Below, in pieces: positions 39,568-48,670 of a DNA stretch of 64,000 nt. Origin of the DNA: Streptomyces maremycinicus. GTDB taxonomy: Bacteria; Actinomycetota; Actinomycetes; Streptomycetales; Streptomycetaceae. A model generated the notes under the pieces. That model was not told the origin of the DNA, made no database searches, and saw only the letters and a program-made list of their open reading frames with translations. The position numbers and the translations under genes are program-made. Position 1 is the first letter of the stretch; each line of letters begins with the position of its first letter. The stretch covers positions 496,001-560,000 of the forward strand of contig NZ_BBYG01000010.1 of assembly GCF_001184025.1 (NCBI RefSeq), read 5' to 3'.

Positions 39568-42279
39568 TCATGAGGGCCGCCGCGGCGGCGGGAGGAACGG
39601 CAGGTGCGCGGTGGCACCCGAGCCGTCCGGGTCGAGCGCACCGGCGAGGGCCAGCAGACAGCCCGCCGTCCCGGTGCCGAGGTCCATGGAGAGCCGCATC
39701 ATCTGGTGCCCGGGGAAGGCGAGCTGGCCCTGGTAGGGCATCGCGAACCAGCCGAGGCCGGCGATCTGCTCGGCGAGCCGGGCCGGGGTCGCGCCGGGCG
39801 TGGTGGTGCGGGCGAGGTGCAGGATCATCCCGGCGCGGCCCTGGAAGAGACCTGGCTGCGCGTAGAAGCGTGAGGTGGCCGCGATGAGGATGCCGGCGCG
39901 GGCCCGCGCGAACTCCCCGGCCGAGCCCTCGGCGTGGGCCGCGTGGTCGTCGAGGACCGCTCCCACCCCCACGCTGCCGTCCCCGAGGTAGGGCAGGGTC
40001 CGCCACCCCTCGTCGACCTCCAGCGCACCGCCCTCGCGCTCCTCGCAGGCCGCGAGGTCCCGGCGCAGGGCGATGCCTGCCGCCTCCAGCAAGCGGCGGT
40101 CGCCGGTCTCCTCGTACTGCCGGAGCAGGAACAGCGCGGGTCCGCTCGCGCCCCGCAGCAGCCCGGCGCGGCGCCGCCGGGGCGGGTCCGGCACCGGTTC
40201 GGCGAGCCGTCGCACGACGATGTCGGCGGCCTCGGCGGCGCGCTCGCGCAGCTCCGGCTCCCCCGTCCGGCGCGCCAGGCCGCCGAGGACGAGCCCCAGT
40301 CCGGCCAGCCCGCCGTGCAGGTCCGAGGAGAGGTTCTGCCACCGCTCGCGCAGGATGCCGTCGACCAGATCCAGCGCCCGCTGCCGGTGGCCCAGCAGGT
40401 CCAGCACGTGGGCCACGCCCGCGAGGCCGTCGTACAGGCCGAGCGGAGTGCCCGTCGGGGCCGGGGCGGTGTGGTCGAGGAGCCAGCGCTCGCCGTCCTC
40501 GTGGCGTTCGGCGCCGGTGACCGCCAGCGCGTACAGCACACCGGCCGCGCCGTGCGCCAGCCCGAGTCCGCCGCCGTCGGAGAACTGGGCGACGTCCCCG
40601 GGGAAGAGCCGGTCGTCGCGCTCCGGCGTCGCCGACGCGAGGATCGCCTTGACCATCGAGTCACGGCTGTGCGGCCAGTCACCGGGCTCCACCCGGAAGG
40701 CCGGCGCCGACGGCACCCGGCCCGCGGCCGACGGCACCGGGCCCGCGGCCGACGGCCCCCGGCCCGCGGCCGACGGCCCCCGGCCCGCGGTCCGCACCGG
40801 CGCGCCGGACGCGCCGTCGTCCCGGTCGCCCACGTCCACCCGGACGTCACGGGTGATCTCCGCGACCGCCCCGTCCAGGAACTCCGCGGGGACGTCCGGG
40901 AACTGCTCGGCGATCACCTCGGCCAGATGGGCCGCCTTGCCCCGGTCGACCACGAACAACGTGGTGACCGGCAGGAACAGGGCCAGCCGCAGGCAGGCCA
41001 GCGCGTACCGGTCCACGTCGGCGCCCCGCCGGTCGGGAGGCGCGAAGAAGCCGGGGTGTGCCACGACCTGGCGGCCGTTCTCGCCGACCGGGGCCGCCGC
41101 CTCGAAGTCGATCAGGTACACCGACTCCTCGTCCGGCGCGACCATGATGTTGAAGACGTGCAGGTCGTTGAAGACGATGCCGCGCGCGTGCATCTTCCCC
41201 ACCGCCCGTTCCACCGCCCCGTGGATCCGGACCGCCCACGCCGTGTACGCGGCGACCTCCACCGGATCGGGATCGGGGGAGAGCAGGGGGTGCCGCTCGG
41301 CGAAGAAGGAGTTGAGCGGACGTCCCTCGACGAGGTCCATGACCAGGAAGCGGTGGTCGCCGAGGGTGAACCAGTCCCGTACCTCGGGCACCACGCCGGT
41401 CCCGGCCACCGCCTCCAGGGCCCGCTTCTCCCGCTCCAGCCGGGTGATCGCGTCGGCCCCGTCCGAGGCCAGCCCCGCGTGCGGCCGGCCCTCCTTGAGG
41501 ACGACCCTGCGCCCGTCCCGGGTGTCGGTGCCCGCGTAGACCCCGCCGCCGTTGGAGAAGTGCAGCGCCTTCTCGATGCGGTAGGGCAGCTCGCCCACCG
41601 TCGTCGTGTTGCGGGCCGCCAGGTGCGGCTCCAGGAACGGGGGCAGCGTCACCCACTCCGGCACCTGGAAGGAGGGCGCCCGCCGGTCCGGGACCAGGGC
41701 TCCGGAGCCGTCGCGCACGGCCGGCACCAGCGAGCCCCGGTCGTCGACGACGTAACGGCGCGCGAACGCCCCGTAGCGGACGTAGAGGGGGCCTTCGGAC
41801 CAGCGCAGATCGGTCAGGATGTACGGGCCCTCGAAGCCCTCCAGCAGGGCGCCGAGCTCGCTCAGCACGGTGTGCAGCTGCTCCTCGTCGGACGGGTAGA
41901 CGGTGACGAACTTGCCGCTGGTGTCGCGGCCCGCGTACTTGGTGTTGCGCAGGTGCAGCAGGTGCGGGCCCGGTACGAACTTGAAGGGCACACGGCGCGG
42001 CACGCAGTAGTCCCACACGATCGCCGCGATCCGTTCCGCGTTCGCCCGGGTGGCCGAGGCGTGGATCTTCCAGCCCTGGGCGGGACCCGGCGCCGGGGAG
42101 CCGTCGGCGGCGAGCGGTGTCAGGGTCAGCCAGTCGCCGGTGCGCGCCGAGGTCCAGCCCTCGGGGACCGGGCGGCGCGCCGTGTCGAACAGCGGCGCGG
42201 GCCCGTCGCCGGTCAGCCGGTCGGGCGTCTCGTAGAAGTGCGCGTCCGCCAACGCGTACACCTCGTACCGCTTGTCCAT
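39568..42279 (-). CDS. ramC: RamC/AmfT-type class III lanthipeptide synthetase (LanKC)
   Basis: A 903-residue enzyme that phosphorylates, dehydrates and cyclises the RamS precursor. The N-terminal lyase domain starts MDKRYEVYALADAHFYETP, close to RamC starts. The kinase domain has the ATP lysine in VVLKEGRPH (about residues 258-266), the catalytic loop GIVFNDLHVFNIM (about 375-387) and the metal loop YLIDFEAA. A repetitive GPSAAGR linker (about 490-520) leads to the cyclase-like barrel (LGLAHGAAGVLYAL, LHGGLAGLGLVLGGLA, GRAGMILHLA), which lacks the Cys-Cys-His zinc ligands of LanC, as in class III. Start ATG 42279 follows GGAAGGGG. First gene of ramCSAB. Confidence 0.93.
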   Translation of the reverse strand: MDKRYEVYALADAHFYETPDRLTGDGPAPLFDTARRPVPEGWTSARTGDWLTLTPLAADGSPAPGPAQGWKIHASATRANAERIAAIVWDYCVPRRVPFKFVPGPHLLHLRNTKYAGRDTSGKFVTVYPSDEEQLHTVLSELGALLEGFEGPYILTDLRWSEGPLYVRYGAFARRYVVDDRGSLVPAVRDGSGALVPDRRAPSFQVPEWVTLPPFLEPHLAARNTTTVGELPYRIEKALHFSNGGGVYAGTDTRDGRRVVLKEGRPHAGLASDGADAITRLEREKRALEAVAGTGVVPEVRDWFTLGDHRFLVMDLVEGRPLNSFFAERHPLLSPDPDPVEVAAYTAWAVRIHGAVERAVGKMHARGIVFNDLHVFNIMVAPDEESVYLIDFEAAAPVGENGRQVVAHPGFFAPPDRRGADVDRYALACLRLALFLPVTTLFVVDRGKAAHLAEVIAEQFPDVPAEFLDGAVAEITRDVRVDVGDRDDGASGAPVRTAGRGPSAAGRGPSAAGPVPSAAGRVPSAPAFRVEPGDWPHSRDSMVKAILASATPERDDRLFPGDVAQFSDGGGLGLAHGAAGVLYALAVTGAERHEDGERWLLDHTAPAPTGTPLGLYDGLAGVAHVLDLLGHRQRALDLVDGILRERWQNLSSDLHGGLAGLGLVLGGLARRTGEPELRERAAEAADIVVRRLAEPVPDPPRRRRAGLLRGASGPALFLLRQYEETGDRRLLEAAGIALRRDLAACEEREGGALEVDEGWRTLPYLGDGSVGVGAVLDDHAAHAEGSAGEFARARAGILIAATSRFYAQPGLFQGRAGMILHLARTTTPGATPARLAEQIAGLGWFAMPYQGQLAFPGHQMMRLSMDLGTGTAGCLLALAGALDPDGSGATAHLPFLPPPRRPS

Positions 42280-42349
42280 GCGTCCCCTTCCGTGGCGACG
42301 GCTCAGTGGCCCGGCCAAGAGACTCGCAAGCCGACGGGGGCCGTGCACA

Positions 42350-42364
42350 GTCACGCCTGTCACG
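42350..42364. promoter_or_regulatory. Direct repeat upstream of ramC, candidate activator site
   Basis: GTCACG occurs twice 9 bp apart (GTCACGCCTGTCACG), 71 bp upstream of the ramC start in the divergent promoter region (42280-42514). The helical-turn-like spacing fits a dimeric regulator such as RamR; binding is inference. Confidence 0.45.
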
Positions 42365-42514
42365 AGAACCCTGTGCGGAACGCATGCGTAAAGACATGTT
42401 CGGTCCGTTTCGAGCACGGCCGGCGGGCGCTACCCCCGACCGCCTCCACGAAACACCCGGCCGCCCCCCGCGAAACCGCCGCAGGGGCTGCGCCGGGGCA
42501 CCTTTGGCGCTGTA

Positions 42515-44980
42515 ATGGCGGACGTGGTCAGTGAGGGTGCCGCGGAGCGCAGAACGGGGCCCCTGTGTGTCGAAATCGCGCTCAAGACGATCACGGCCGA
42601 TCCCGCCTCGCCCGAACGGTTGAGGCGCACGCTCGAACTGGCACTCGTCTTCGCGGGCGCGGTCCTCGCGGCGGCCTACACATCGGGCGCCGAAGCGGAC
42701 TCGCTGCGGCTGGTCGCGTCGGCCGGCGTCCCGAGGACCCTGTACGGACTGCGCGAGAGCTATCCGCTCGACGGCCACTCGCCGCCCGCCGCCGCCCACC
42801 GCGCAGGACGGCCGGTGTGGCTGGGCCCGGCGGAGCTCGCCGACTGCGCACAGGCCCCGCGGCTGCCCGCCCGGGACCTCCACCTGGCCGTGCTGCCCGT
42901 GCCCGGCACCACCGGCGGGTGTCTGCTCGCGCTGAGCGAGCGCCCCGGCGGCTTCGGCGCCGACGAGCGGGCCTGTCTGGAACTCCTCGCCGAGGCGGTC
43001 GTCCTTCCCGCCCCGGTCCTCCCCGCTCCCGCCCTCCCCGCCGACGGGGAGGAACTTCGCCCCCACGCCTTCAGCCTGGCCATGGACAGCGGCCGGGTCG
43101 AGGCCGGCGACGCGCTCCTGGAACTGTTCGGGATGAACCGGGACCGCTTCGACGGCCGGGTGGAGACACTGCTCGGGCTCACCGTCCCCGAGGACCTGCC
43201 CTCGCTGATGTCCGTCGTCGAGGCCGACCACATGTCGATCGGCGAGCGCGAACTGGAGTTCCGCGTCCTCCAGCCCGACGGGCCGCCGCGGTGGCTCAGG
43301 CTCCGCGGCCGGCTGCTGCCCGGGGACGGGAGGCCAGCACGGCTCGTCGGCACCGTCACCGACGCCTCCACCCTGCGCGGCGAGGTCAACGATGTCGCCC
43401 GCGTCCAGCGACTGGCCGCCGCGCTCGCCACCGCGGGCACCGTCGGCGACGTAGGACAGGCCGTCATCGCCGCCCTGCGCACCCCGCTGCGGGCCGACCG
43501 GATCGCGCTCGCCGAGCTGGAGAACGACCGGCTCGTGGTCACCGTCCTCGACCCTCCCGAACCCGAGTCCTGGCCACAGCTGTGGCAGCTGGAGTGGCGC
43601 GCCGAGTGGCCCGACGCGCCCGTGCGCGCCATGCCCACCCTCGCCGCCGCCCTGCGGGAGGGCCGCGCCCGGATCTGGCCCGCCGGGACGGCGCTGGAAC
43701 CGGCCCTCGCCGAGGTCGGCCCCGGCGGTCTCGCCGTCCTGCCGCTGTCCGCCGGGGGACGCATGGCCGGCGCCTGCCTGATCGGCTGGGACGAGCCGCA
43801 CGACTTCGGCCCGGACGAACGCGCCCTGCTCACCGCCTCCGCGGGCCTGGTCGGCCAGGCCCTGAGCCGTGCCCGCGCCTTCGACGCCGAGCACGAACTC
43901 GTCGGCATGCTCCAGCGCCAGCTGCTCCCGCGCCGCCTGCCGGAACTCCCCGGCGCCGTGGCCGTCGCCCGCTATCTGCCGGCCACCGCGGGACTGGAGC
44001 TGGGCGGCGACTGGTACGACGTCATCCCGCTGTCCGACCACCACGTCGCCCTGGTCATCGGCGACGTGCAGGGACACAGCGCGGGCGCCGCCACCCTCAT
44101 GGGCCAGATGCGCACCGCGCTGCGCGCCTACGCGGCCGAGGGCCACCCGCCGGACGTCGTGGTCTCGCACGCCAACCGGCTCCTGATGGAACTGGAGACC
44201 GACCTCTTCGTCACCTGCTGCTATGTCGACGTCGACATGGAGGAGGGCACCGCCTGGTGCGTCCGGGCCGGACACCCGCCACCCGTCCTGCGGTACCCGG
44301 ACGGCTCCACCGAGATCGCCGAGACGGACGGCGGCCCGCCGCTCGGCGTGGTGACCCGGGCCGAGTTCCCGATGACCCCGCTGCGCCTGCTGCCCGGCAC
44401 CGTCGTCGCGCTGACCACGGACGGGCTCGTGGAGTCCGCCGACCTGGACATCGACACCGGACTGGACCGCCTCGCCCACGAACTGGCCGTGTCCGACCCC
44501 GCCCATCTGGGCCCCGTCGCCGACGCCCTGCTCGGCAGCGCGCACCGCGGCGACGACGTCGCCCTGCTCCTCATGCGCTACGACGGCATGGCCGTCAAAC
44601 CCCTCCGCGAGGGCTGGACGGTGTGGCGGGTGCCCGAAGCGGCCCGGCAGGCCCGCCGCTTCACCCGGCGCACCCTGCGCTCCTGGGGCGTGCCCGCGGA
44701 GGCCATGGACACCGCCCTGCTCGTCGTCTCCGAACTGGTGACCAACGCCCTGGTGCACACCGACGGCCGGGTGCGTCTCGACCTCGTCCTGATCGGCCGC
44801 CGGCTGCGCGTCGCGGTGACCGACGCCTCGCCCCGCACCCCCGTCAAGCCGACCAGCCTGGGCTGGGAGGCCACCGGCGGCCGGGGCATCCTCCTGGTCG
44901 AGGCCACGTCCGACTCCTGGGGGACGGTACCGGTCAGCGGCGGCAAGCAGGTGTGGAGCGAACTGGCGCTGGACCACTGA
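42515..44980 (+). CDS. GAF-PAS-GAF-PP2C-HATPase SpoIIE/RsbU-like phosphatase
   Basis: An 821-residue cytosolic regulator, the third of its kind here. Order: an N-terminal GAF-like domain (about residues 20-165), PAS (about 185-290), a GAF domain (about 300-455), PP2C phosphatase (about 470-690; GGDWYDVIPL, VIGDVQGHS, ALTTDGLVE, DDVALLLM) and a C-terminal RsbW-like ATPase (about 700-820; VVSELVTNALVH, TGGRGILLVE). Such fusions combine phosphatase and kinase activities in sigma-factor partner switching. It diverges from ramC and shares its promoter region, so joint regulation with aerial growth is possible but unproved. ATG 42515 has no clear ribosome site; it may be leaderless. Confidence 0.9.
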   Translation: MADVVSEGAAERRTGPLCVEIALKTITADPASPERLRRTLELALVFAGAVLAAAYTSGAEADSLRLVASAGVPRTLYGLRESYPLDGHSPPAAAHRAGRPVWLGPAELADCAQAPRLPARDLHLAVLPVPGTTGGCLLALSERPGGFGADERACLELLAEAVVLPAPVLPAPALPADGEELRPHAFSLAMDSGRVEAGDALLELFGMNRDRFDGRVETLLGLTVPEDLPSLMSVVEADHMSIGERELEFRVLQPDGPPRWLRLRGRLLPGDGRPARLVGTVTDASTLRGEVNDVARVQRLAAALATAGTVGDVGQAVIAALRTPLRADRIALAELENDRLVVTVLDPPEPESWPQLWQLEWRAEWPDAPVRAMPTLAAALREGRARIWPAGTALEPALAEVGPGGLAVLPLSAGGRMAGACLIGWDEPHDFGPDERALLTASAGLVGQALSRARAFDAEHELVGMLQRQLLPRRLPELPGAVAVARYLPATAGLELGGDWYDVIPLSDHHVALVIGDVQGHSAGAATLMGQMRTALRAYAAEGHPPDVVVSHANRLLMELETDLFVTCCYVDVDMEEGTAWCVRAGHPPPVLRYPDGSTEIAETDGGPPLGVVTRAEFPMTPLRLLPGTVVALTTDGLVESADLDIDTGLDRLAHELAVSDPAHLGPVADALLGSAHRGDDVALLLMRYDGMAVKPLREGWTVWRVPEAARQARRFTRRTLRSWGVPAEAMDTALLVVSELVTNALVHTDGRVRLDLVLIGRRLRVAVTDASPRTPVKPTSLGWEATGGRGILLVEATSDSWGTVPVSGGKQVWSELALDH

Positions 44981-45030
44981 ACCACCCGGTCGCCACGTGT
45001 CCCGCACCGGTAAGGGGGTACCCGCCGCCC

Positions 45031-45405
45031 ATGGACACCTTCGCCTCCGTCACCCTCGCGGCATCCGGAAAGTCCGTGCTGGCCACCGTCGCCTTCATCG
45101 TCGTCGGGATCGCTCTCGTCGGCGGTCTGATCTGGGCCTTCCGCCTCGGCATCAAGGTCCGTGAACGTGAGCCCGCGCCGCCGAAGCCGCACGAACAGCC
45201 CCGCAGGCCCGGCTCCGGCCCGGCCCACGAGACCCGCAGGGCCCGCGAGCCCAACGAGATGCCGGTGGCGACGGACGAGAGCGAACGCCTCACCCCGCAC
45301 GAGCTGCGGCCCACCGGCAGCCGGGACAGCGCCGACCAGCGCCGCCCCCGCTGGGACGAGGGCTCCGGCGGCTCGTTCGGCAGCGGCGGCCAGGGTGCCC
45401 CCTGA
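45031..45405 (+). CDS. Small membrane protein of the DUF6479 type
   Basis: A 124-residue protein with one N-terminal membrane helix (about residues 15-38, SVLATVAFIVVGIALVGGLIW) followed by a charged, Pro/Arg/Glu-rich cytoplasmic tail (REREPAPPKPHEQPRR ... ERLTPHEL) and a Gly/Ser-rich end. Its layout matches a small membrane protein family conserved in Streptomyces whose function is unknown; the DUF6479 label is from memory of the pattern. ATG 45031 lies 12 bp after AAGGGGG and 50 bp after the phosphatase stop, so the two genes are probably co-transcribed. Confidence 0.75.
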   Translation: MDTFASVTLAASGKSVLATVAFIVVGIALVGGLIWAFRLGIKVREREPAPPKPHEQPRRPGSGPAHETRRAREPNEMPVATDESERLTPHELRPTGSRDSADQRRPRWDEGSGGSFGSGGQGAP

Positions 45406-45478
45406 TCCGGGGAGAACCTCGCGACCGAGAGCGGTCGCCGGGCGGGAGTCCGGTGACCCGGAAGGGTGTGGAACCGTC

Positions 45479-45661
45479 GTGACCGCGCACATCGAACACG
45501 AACCGGCGGACCGCCGGGCCGAGACCGGCTGGGCGAGGGCCCGCCGGCTGCGCCGTGGACAGGCGGCGCCCCGTACCTGCCTGGCGGCCGTCGCCGCACC
45601 CGGCGGTGCGGCCGGGATGCAGTCCGGCCCCGAATGGAACATTGTCAGGGGTGAGGACTGA
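45479..45661 (+). CDS. Possible small protein, unknown
   Basis: A 60-codon frame from GTG 45479 with strongly G/C-biased third positions and GGAAGG 13 bp upstream. It is Arg/Ala-rich (RAETGWARARRLRRGQ) without a recognisable domain. It lies in the 324-bp gap before rmlA, which otherwise shows only the rmlA ribosome site. Codon bias is the only real support. Confidence 0.3.
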   Translation: MTAHIEHEPADRRAETGWARARRLRRGQAAPRTCLAAVAAPGGAAGMQSGPEWNIVRGED

Positions 45662-45729
45662 CCGGCGCACGCTGCGCACAGGCGGAACGGATCGGTCGCT
45701 GCCGGGCGACCGGGGCTGGAGCGAGGCTC

Positions 45730-46797
45730 ATGAAGGCTCTTGTGCTGTCCGGCGGGGCGGGGACACGCCTTCGGCCGATCACCCACACGTCGGCCAAACA
45801 GCTCGTCCCGGTCGCCAACAAGGCCGTGCTCTTCTACGGCCTGGAGTCCATCGCCGCCGCCGGCGTCACCGAGGTCGGCGTGATCGTCGGTGACACCGCG
45901 CAGGAGATCCGGGAGGCCGTCGGCGACGGCTCCCGGTTCGGCCTCGACATCACCTACATCCCGCAGGACAGACCTCTCGGCCTCGCCCACGCGGTGATCG
46001 TCGCCCGGGACTTCCTCGGCGACGACGACTTCGTGATGTACCTGGGCGACAACTTCATCGTCGGCGGCATCACCGACCTCGTCGACGAGTTCCGCAGGAC
46101 CCGGCCCGACGCCCAGATCCTGCTCACCCGGGTCCCCGACCCCCGCGCCTTCGGCGTCGCCGAACTCGACGCCGCCGGGCAGGTCGTGGGCCTGGAGGAG
46201 AAGCCCCCGCACCCCAAGAGCGACCTCGCCCTGGTCGGCGTGTACCTCTTCACGCCCGCGATCCACGACGCCGTACGCGCCATCGGACCCTCCCGGCGCG
46301 GCGAGCTGGAGATCACCGACGCCGTCCAGCGGCTCATCGACACGGGCGCCCGGGTGCGCTCCACGATCATCAAGGGCTACTGGAAGGACACCGGCAACGT
46401 CGTCGACATGCTGGAGGTCAACCGGACCGTGCTGGAGGGCGTCGAGCGCCGTATCGACGGCGAGGTCGACGAGACCTCCGAGACGGTCGGCCGGGTCGTC
46501 GTGGAGGCCGGCGCCCGGGTGGTGAACTCACGCCTGGTCGGGCCCGTCGTCCTCGGCGCGGGCAGCGAGGTCCGCGACTCCTACGTCGGCCCCTTCACCT
46601 CCGTCGGCGAGAACTGCCGGATCACCGACAGCGAGCTGGAGTTCTCCATCGTGCTGCGCGACTCCTCCATCGAAGGGGTGGGCCGCATCGAGAACTCCCT
46701 GATCGGCCGGCACGTCGAGGTCACCCCGGCGACCGGCGTGTCCAGCGCCCACCGGCTGGTCCTCGGCGACCACAGCAAGGTACAGATCCACACATGA
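45730..46797 (+). CDS. rmlA: Glucose-1-phosphate thymidylyltransferase, long form
   Basis: Makes dTDP-glucose from glucose 1-phosphate and dTTP, first step of dTDP-L-rhamnose synthesis. 355 residues: nucleotidyltransferase domain with LSGGAGTRLRPIT, PVANKAVLFYGLE, LGDNFIVGG (catalytic Asp) and GLEEKPPHPKSDLALVGVY, then a left-handed beta-helix of hexapeptide repeats (about residues 245-350; VVLGAGSEVRDSYVGPFTSVG) typical of the long form found in actinomycetes. GGAG precedes the ATG by 11 bp. It overlaps rmlB by an ATGA junction, so translation is coupled. Confidence 0.95.
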   Translation: MKALVLSGGAGTRLRPITHTSAKQLVPVANKAVLFYGLESIAAAGVTEVGVIVGDTAQEIREAVGDGSRFGLDITYIPQDRPLGLAHAVIVARDFLGDDDFVMYLGDNFIVGGITDLVDEFRRTRPDAQILLTRVPDPRAFGVAELDAAGQVVGLEEKPPHPKSDLALVGVYLFTPAIHDAVRAIGPSRRGELEITDAVQRLIDTGARVRSTIIKGYWKDTGNVVDMLEVNRTVLEGVERRIDGEVDETSETVGRVVVEAGARVVNSRLVGPVVLGAGSEVRDSYVGPFTSVGENCRITDSELEFSIVLRDSSIEGVGRIENSLIGRHVEVTPATGVSSAHRLVLGDHSKVQIHT

Positions 46798-47762
46798 ACC
46801 TCCTCGTCACCGGGGCCGCCGGATTCATCGGCTCCACGTACGTGCGCGGCCTGCTGGCCCGCGACCCCGCCGTGCGGGTCACCGTCCTGGACAAGCTCAC
46901 CTACGCGGGCAGCCGCACCAACCTGCCCGCCGGACACCCCCGGCTCGACTTCGAGCACGGCGACATCTGCGACGCCGGCCTCGTCGACAAACTGACGGCC
47001 GCCGCCGACCAGATCGTCCACTTCGCCGCCGAGTCCCACGTCGACCGCTCCATCGACGGCGCCGGAGCGTTCGTCCGCACCAACGTCCTCGGTACCCAGA
47101 CGCTGCTGGACGCGGCCCTGCGGCACGGCGTCGGGCCGTTCGTGCACGTCTCCACCGACGAGGTCTACGGCTCCATCGAGACCGGCGCCTGGACCGAGGA
47201 CCACCCGCTGCGCCCCAACTCCCCCTACGCCGCCTCGAAGGCGTCCGCCGACCTGATCGCCCTCTCCTACCACCGCACCCACGGCCTGGACGTCCGCGTC
47301 ACCCGCTGCTCCAACAACTACGGCCCGCACCAGTTCCCCGAGAAGCTGATCCCGCTGTTCGTCACCAACCTCCTGGACGGCGACCAGGTCCCCCTCTACG
47401 GCGACGGGCGCAACGTCCGGGACTGGCTGCACGTCGAGGACCACTGCGAGGCCGTCGACCTGGTCCGGACGAAGGGCCGCCCCGGCGAGGTCCACAACAT
47501 CGGCGGCGGCACCCAGCTGAGCAACCGCGAGCTGACCGGGCTGCTCCTCGACGCCTGCGGGGCCGGCTGGGACCGGGTCAGGCACGTCGAGGACCGCAAG
47601 GGCCACGACCTGCGCTACTGCGTCGACTGGACGAAGGCCCGCACCGAGCTCGGCTACCGGCCCCGCCACGACTTCGCCGCCGGTCTCGCCGAGACGGTCG
47701 CCTGGTACCGGGACCACCGCGAGTGGTGGGAACCCCTGAAACGGCGGGTGCGCACCCCGTGA
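46794..47762 (+). CDS. rmlB: dTDP-glucose 4,6-dehydratase
   Basis: Second enzyme of the dTDP-L-rhamnose pathway: converts dTDP-glucose to dTDP-4-keto-6-deoxyglucose with bound NAD. 322 residues, extended SDR fold: TGAAGFIGS at residues 6-14, the VHVSTDEVYGS strand carrying the catalytic Thr-Asp-Glu, YAASKA (catalytic Tyr-x3-Lys) and CSNNYGPHQFPEKLIP for nucleotide sugar binding, all standard for RmlB. Overlaps rmlA by 4 bp and rmlD by 4 bp. Confidence 0.95.
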   Translation: MNLLVTGAAGFIGSTYVRGLLARDPAVRVTVLDKLTYAGSRTNLPAGHPRLDFEHGDICDAGLVDKLTAAADQIVHFAAESHVDRSIDGAGAFVRTNVLGTQTLLDAALRHGVGPFVHVSTDEVYGSIETGAWTEDHPLRPNSPYAASKASADLIALSYHRTHGLDVRVTRCSNNYGPHQFPEKLIPLFVTNLLDGDQVPLYGDGRNVRDWLHVEDHCEAVDLVRTKGRPGEVHNIGGGTQLSNRELTGLLLDACGAGWDRVRHVEDRKGHDLRYCVDWTKARTELGYRPRHDFAAGLAETVAWYRDHREWWEPLKRRVRTP

Positions 47763-48670
47763 GATGGCTGGTGACCGGCGCGGGCGGGATGCTCGGCCAG
47801 GACACGGTGGCGGAACTGACCCGGCGCGGCGAGGACGTGACCGGCCTCGACCGCAGCGCCCTGGACATCACCCGGCCCGGGTCCGTGGCCCGGGCGTTCG
47901 CCGCGCACCGGCCCGACCTGGTGGTGAACTGCGCCGCCTGGACGGCCGTCGACGACGCCGAGACCGACGAGGCCCGCGCGCTGCTGGTCAACGGCGAGGG
48001 CCCCCGGCTGCTGGCCGCCGCCTGCGCCGCGCACGGCGCGCGACTCGTCCACGTCTCCACGGACTACGTCTTCGACGGCGCGGCGCGCGCCCCCTACCGG
48101 GAGGACCATCCGCCGGCCCCCCGCACCGCCTACGGCCGCACCAAGCTCGCCGGTGAGCTGGCCGTCCGCGCCGCGCTCCCCGACACCGCCGTGATCGTGC
48201 GCACCGCCTGGCTCTACGGCGTCCACGGCCGCAGCTTCGTCCGGACGATGCTGGACCTGGAGGCCCGCCGCGACACCCTCGACGTCGTCGACGACCAGCG
48301 CGGCCAGCCCACCTGGAGCGTAGACGTCGCCGCCCGCGTCGCCGATCTGGGACCGAGGGTCGGCCCCGGCGGCGCGACGGGCGTCTTCCACGCCACCGCG
48401 GCCGGCGAGGCCACCTGGTACGACCTGGCCCGCGAGGTGTTCCGGTGCGTCGGCGCCGACCCTGACCGGGTGCGCCCCACCACCTCCGACGCCTTTCCCC
48501 GGCCCGCGCCCCGGCCGGCCTGCACCGTCCTCGGGCACGGCCGGTGGCGGGAGGCGGGCCTGGCGCCGCCGCGCGACTGGCGCGCCGCGCTGAGGCAGGC
48601 CCTGCCCCTGATCCGCACAGCGTCCCCGGACACGGTGTCCCCGAAGGAGTCCCCACGTGAAACGCCATGA
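47759..48670 (+). CDS. rmlD: dTDP-4-dehydrorhamnose reductase
   Basis: Last enzyme of dTDP-L-rhamnose synthesis, reducing the 4-keto group with NADPH or NADH. 303 residues; TGAGGMLGQD nucleotide loop at the N-terminus, ALDITRPGSV, VVNCAAWTAVDDAE, VHVSTDYVFDG and catalytic YGRTKLAGE are canonical RmlD motifs. Start GTG 47759 overlaps the rmlB stop in a GTGA junction. The C-terminal 15 residues overlap the start of the following methyltransferase gene. Confidence 0.94.
   Translation: MRWLVTGAGGMLGQDTVAELTRRGEDVTGLDRSALDITRPGSVARAFAAHRPDLVVNCAAWTAVDDAETDEARALLVNGEGPRLLAAACAAHGARLVHVSTDYVFDGAARAPYREDHPPAPRTAYGRTKLAGELAVRAALPDTAVIVRTAWLYGVHGRSFVRTMLDLEARRDTLDVVDDQRGQPTWSVDVAARVADLGPRVGPGGATGVFHATAAGEATWYDLAREVFRCVGADPDRVRPTTSDAFPRPAPRPACTVLGHGRWREAGLAPPRDWRAALRQALPLIRTASPDTVSPKESPRETP

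Noticed and set aside
40847..45007. 1386-codon minus-strand open frame
   Set aside because: It runs antisense to the PP2C/HATPase gene and out of frame through ramC; composition is that of a shadow frame.
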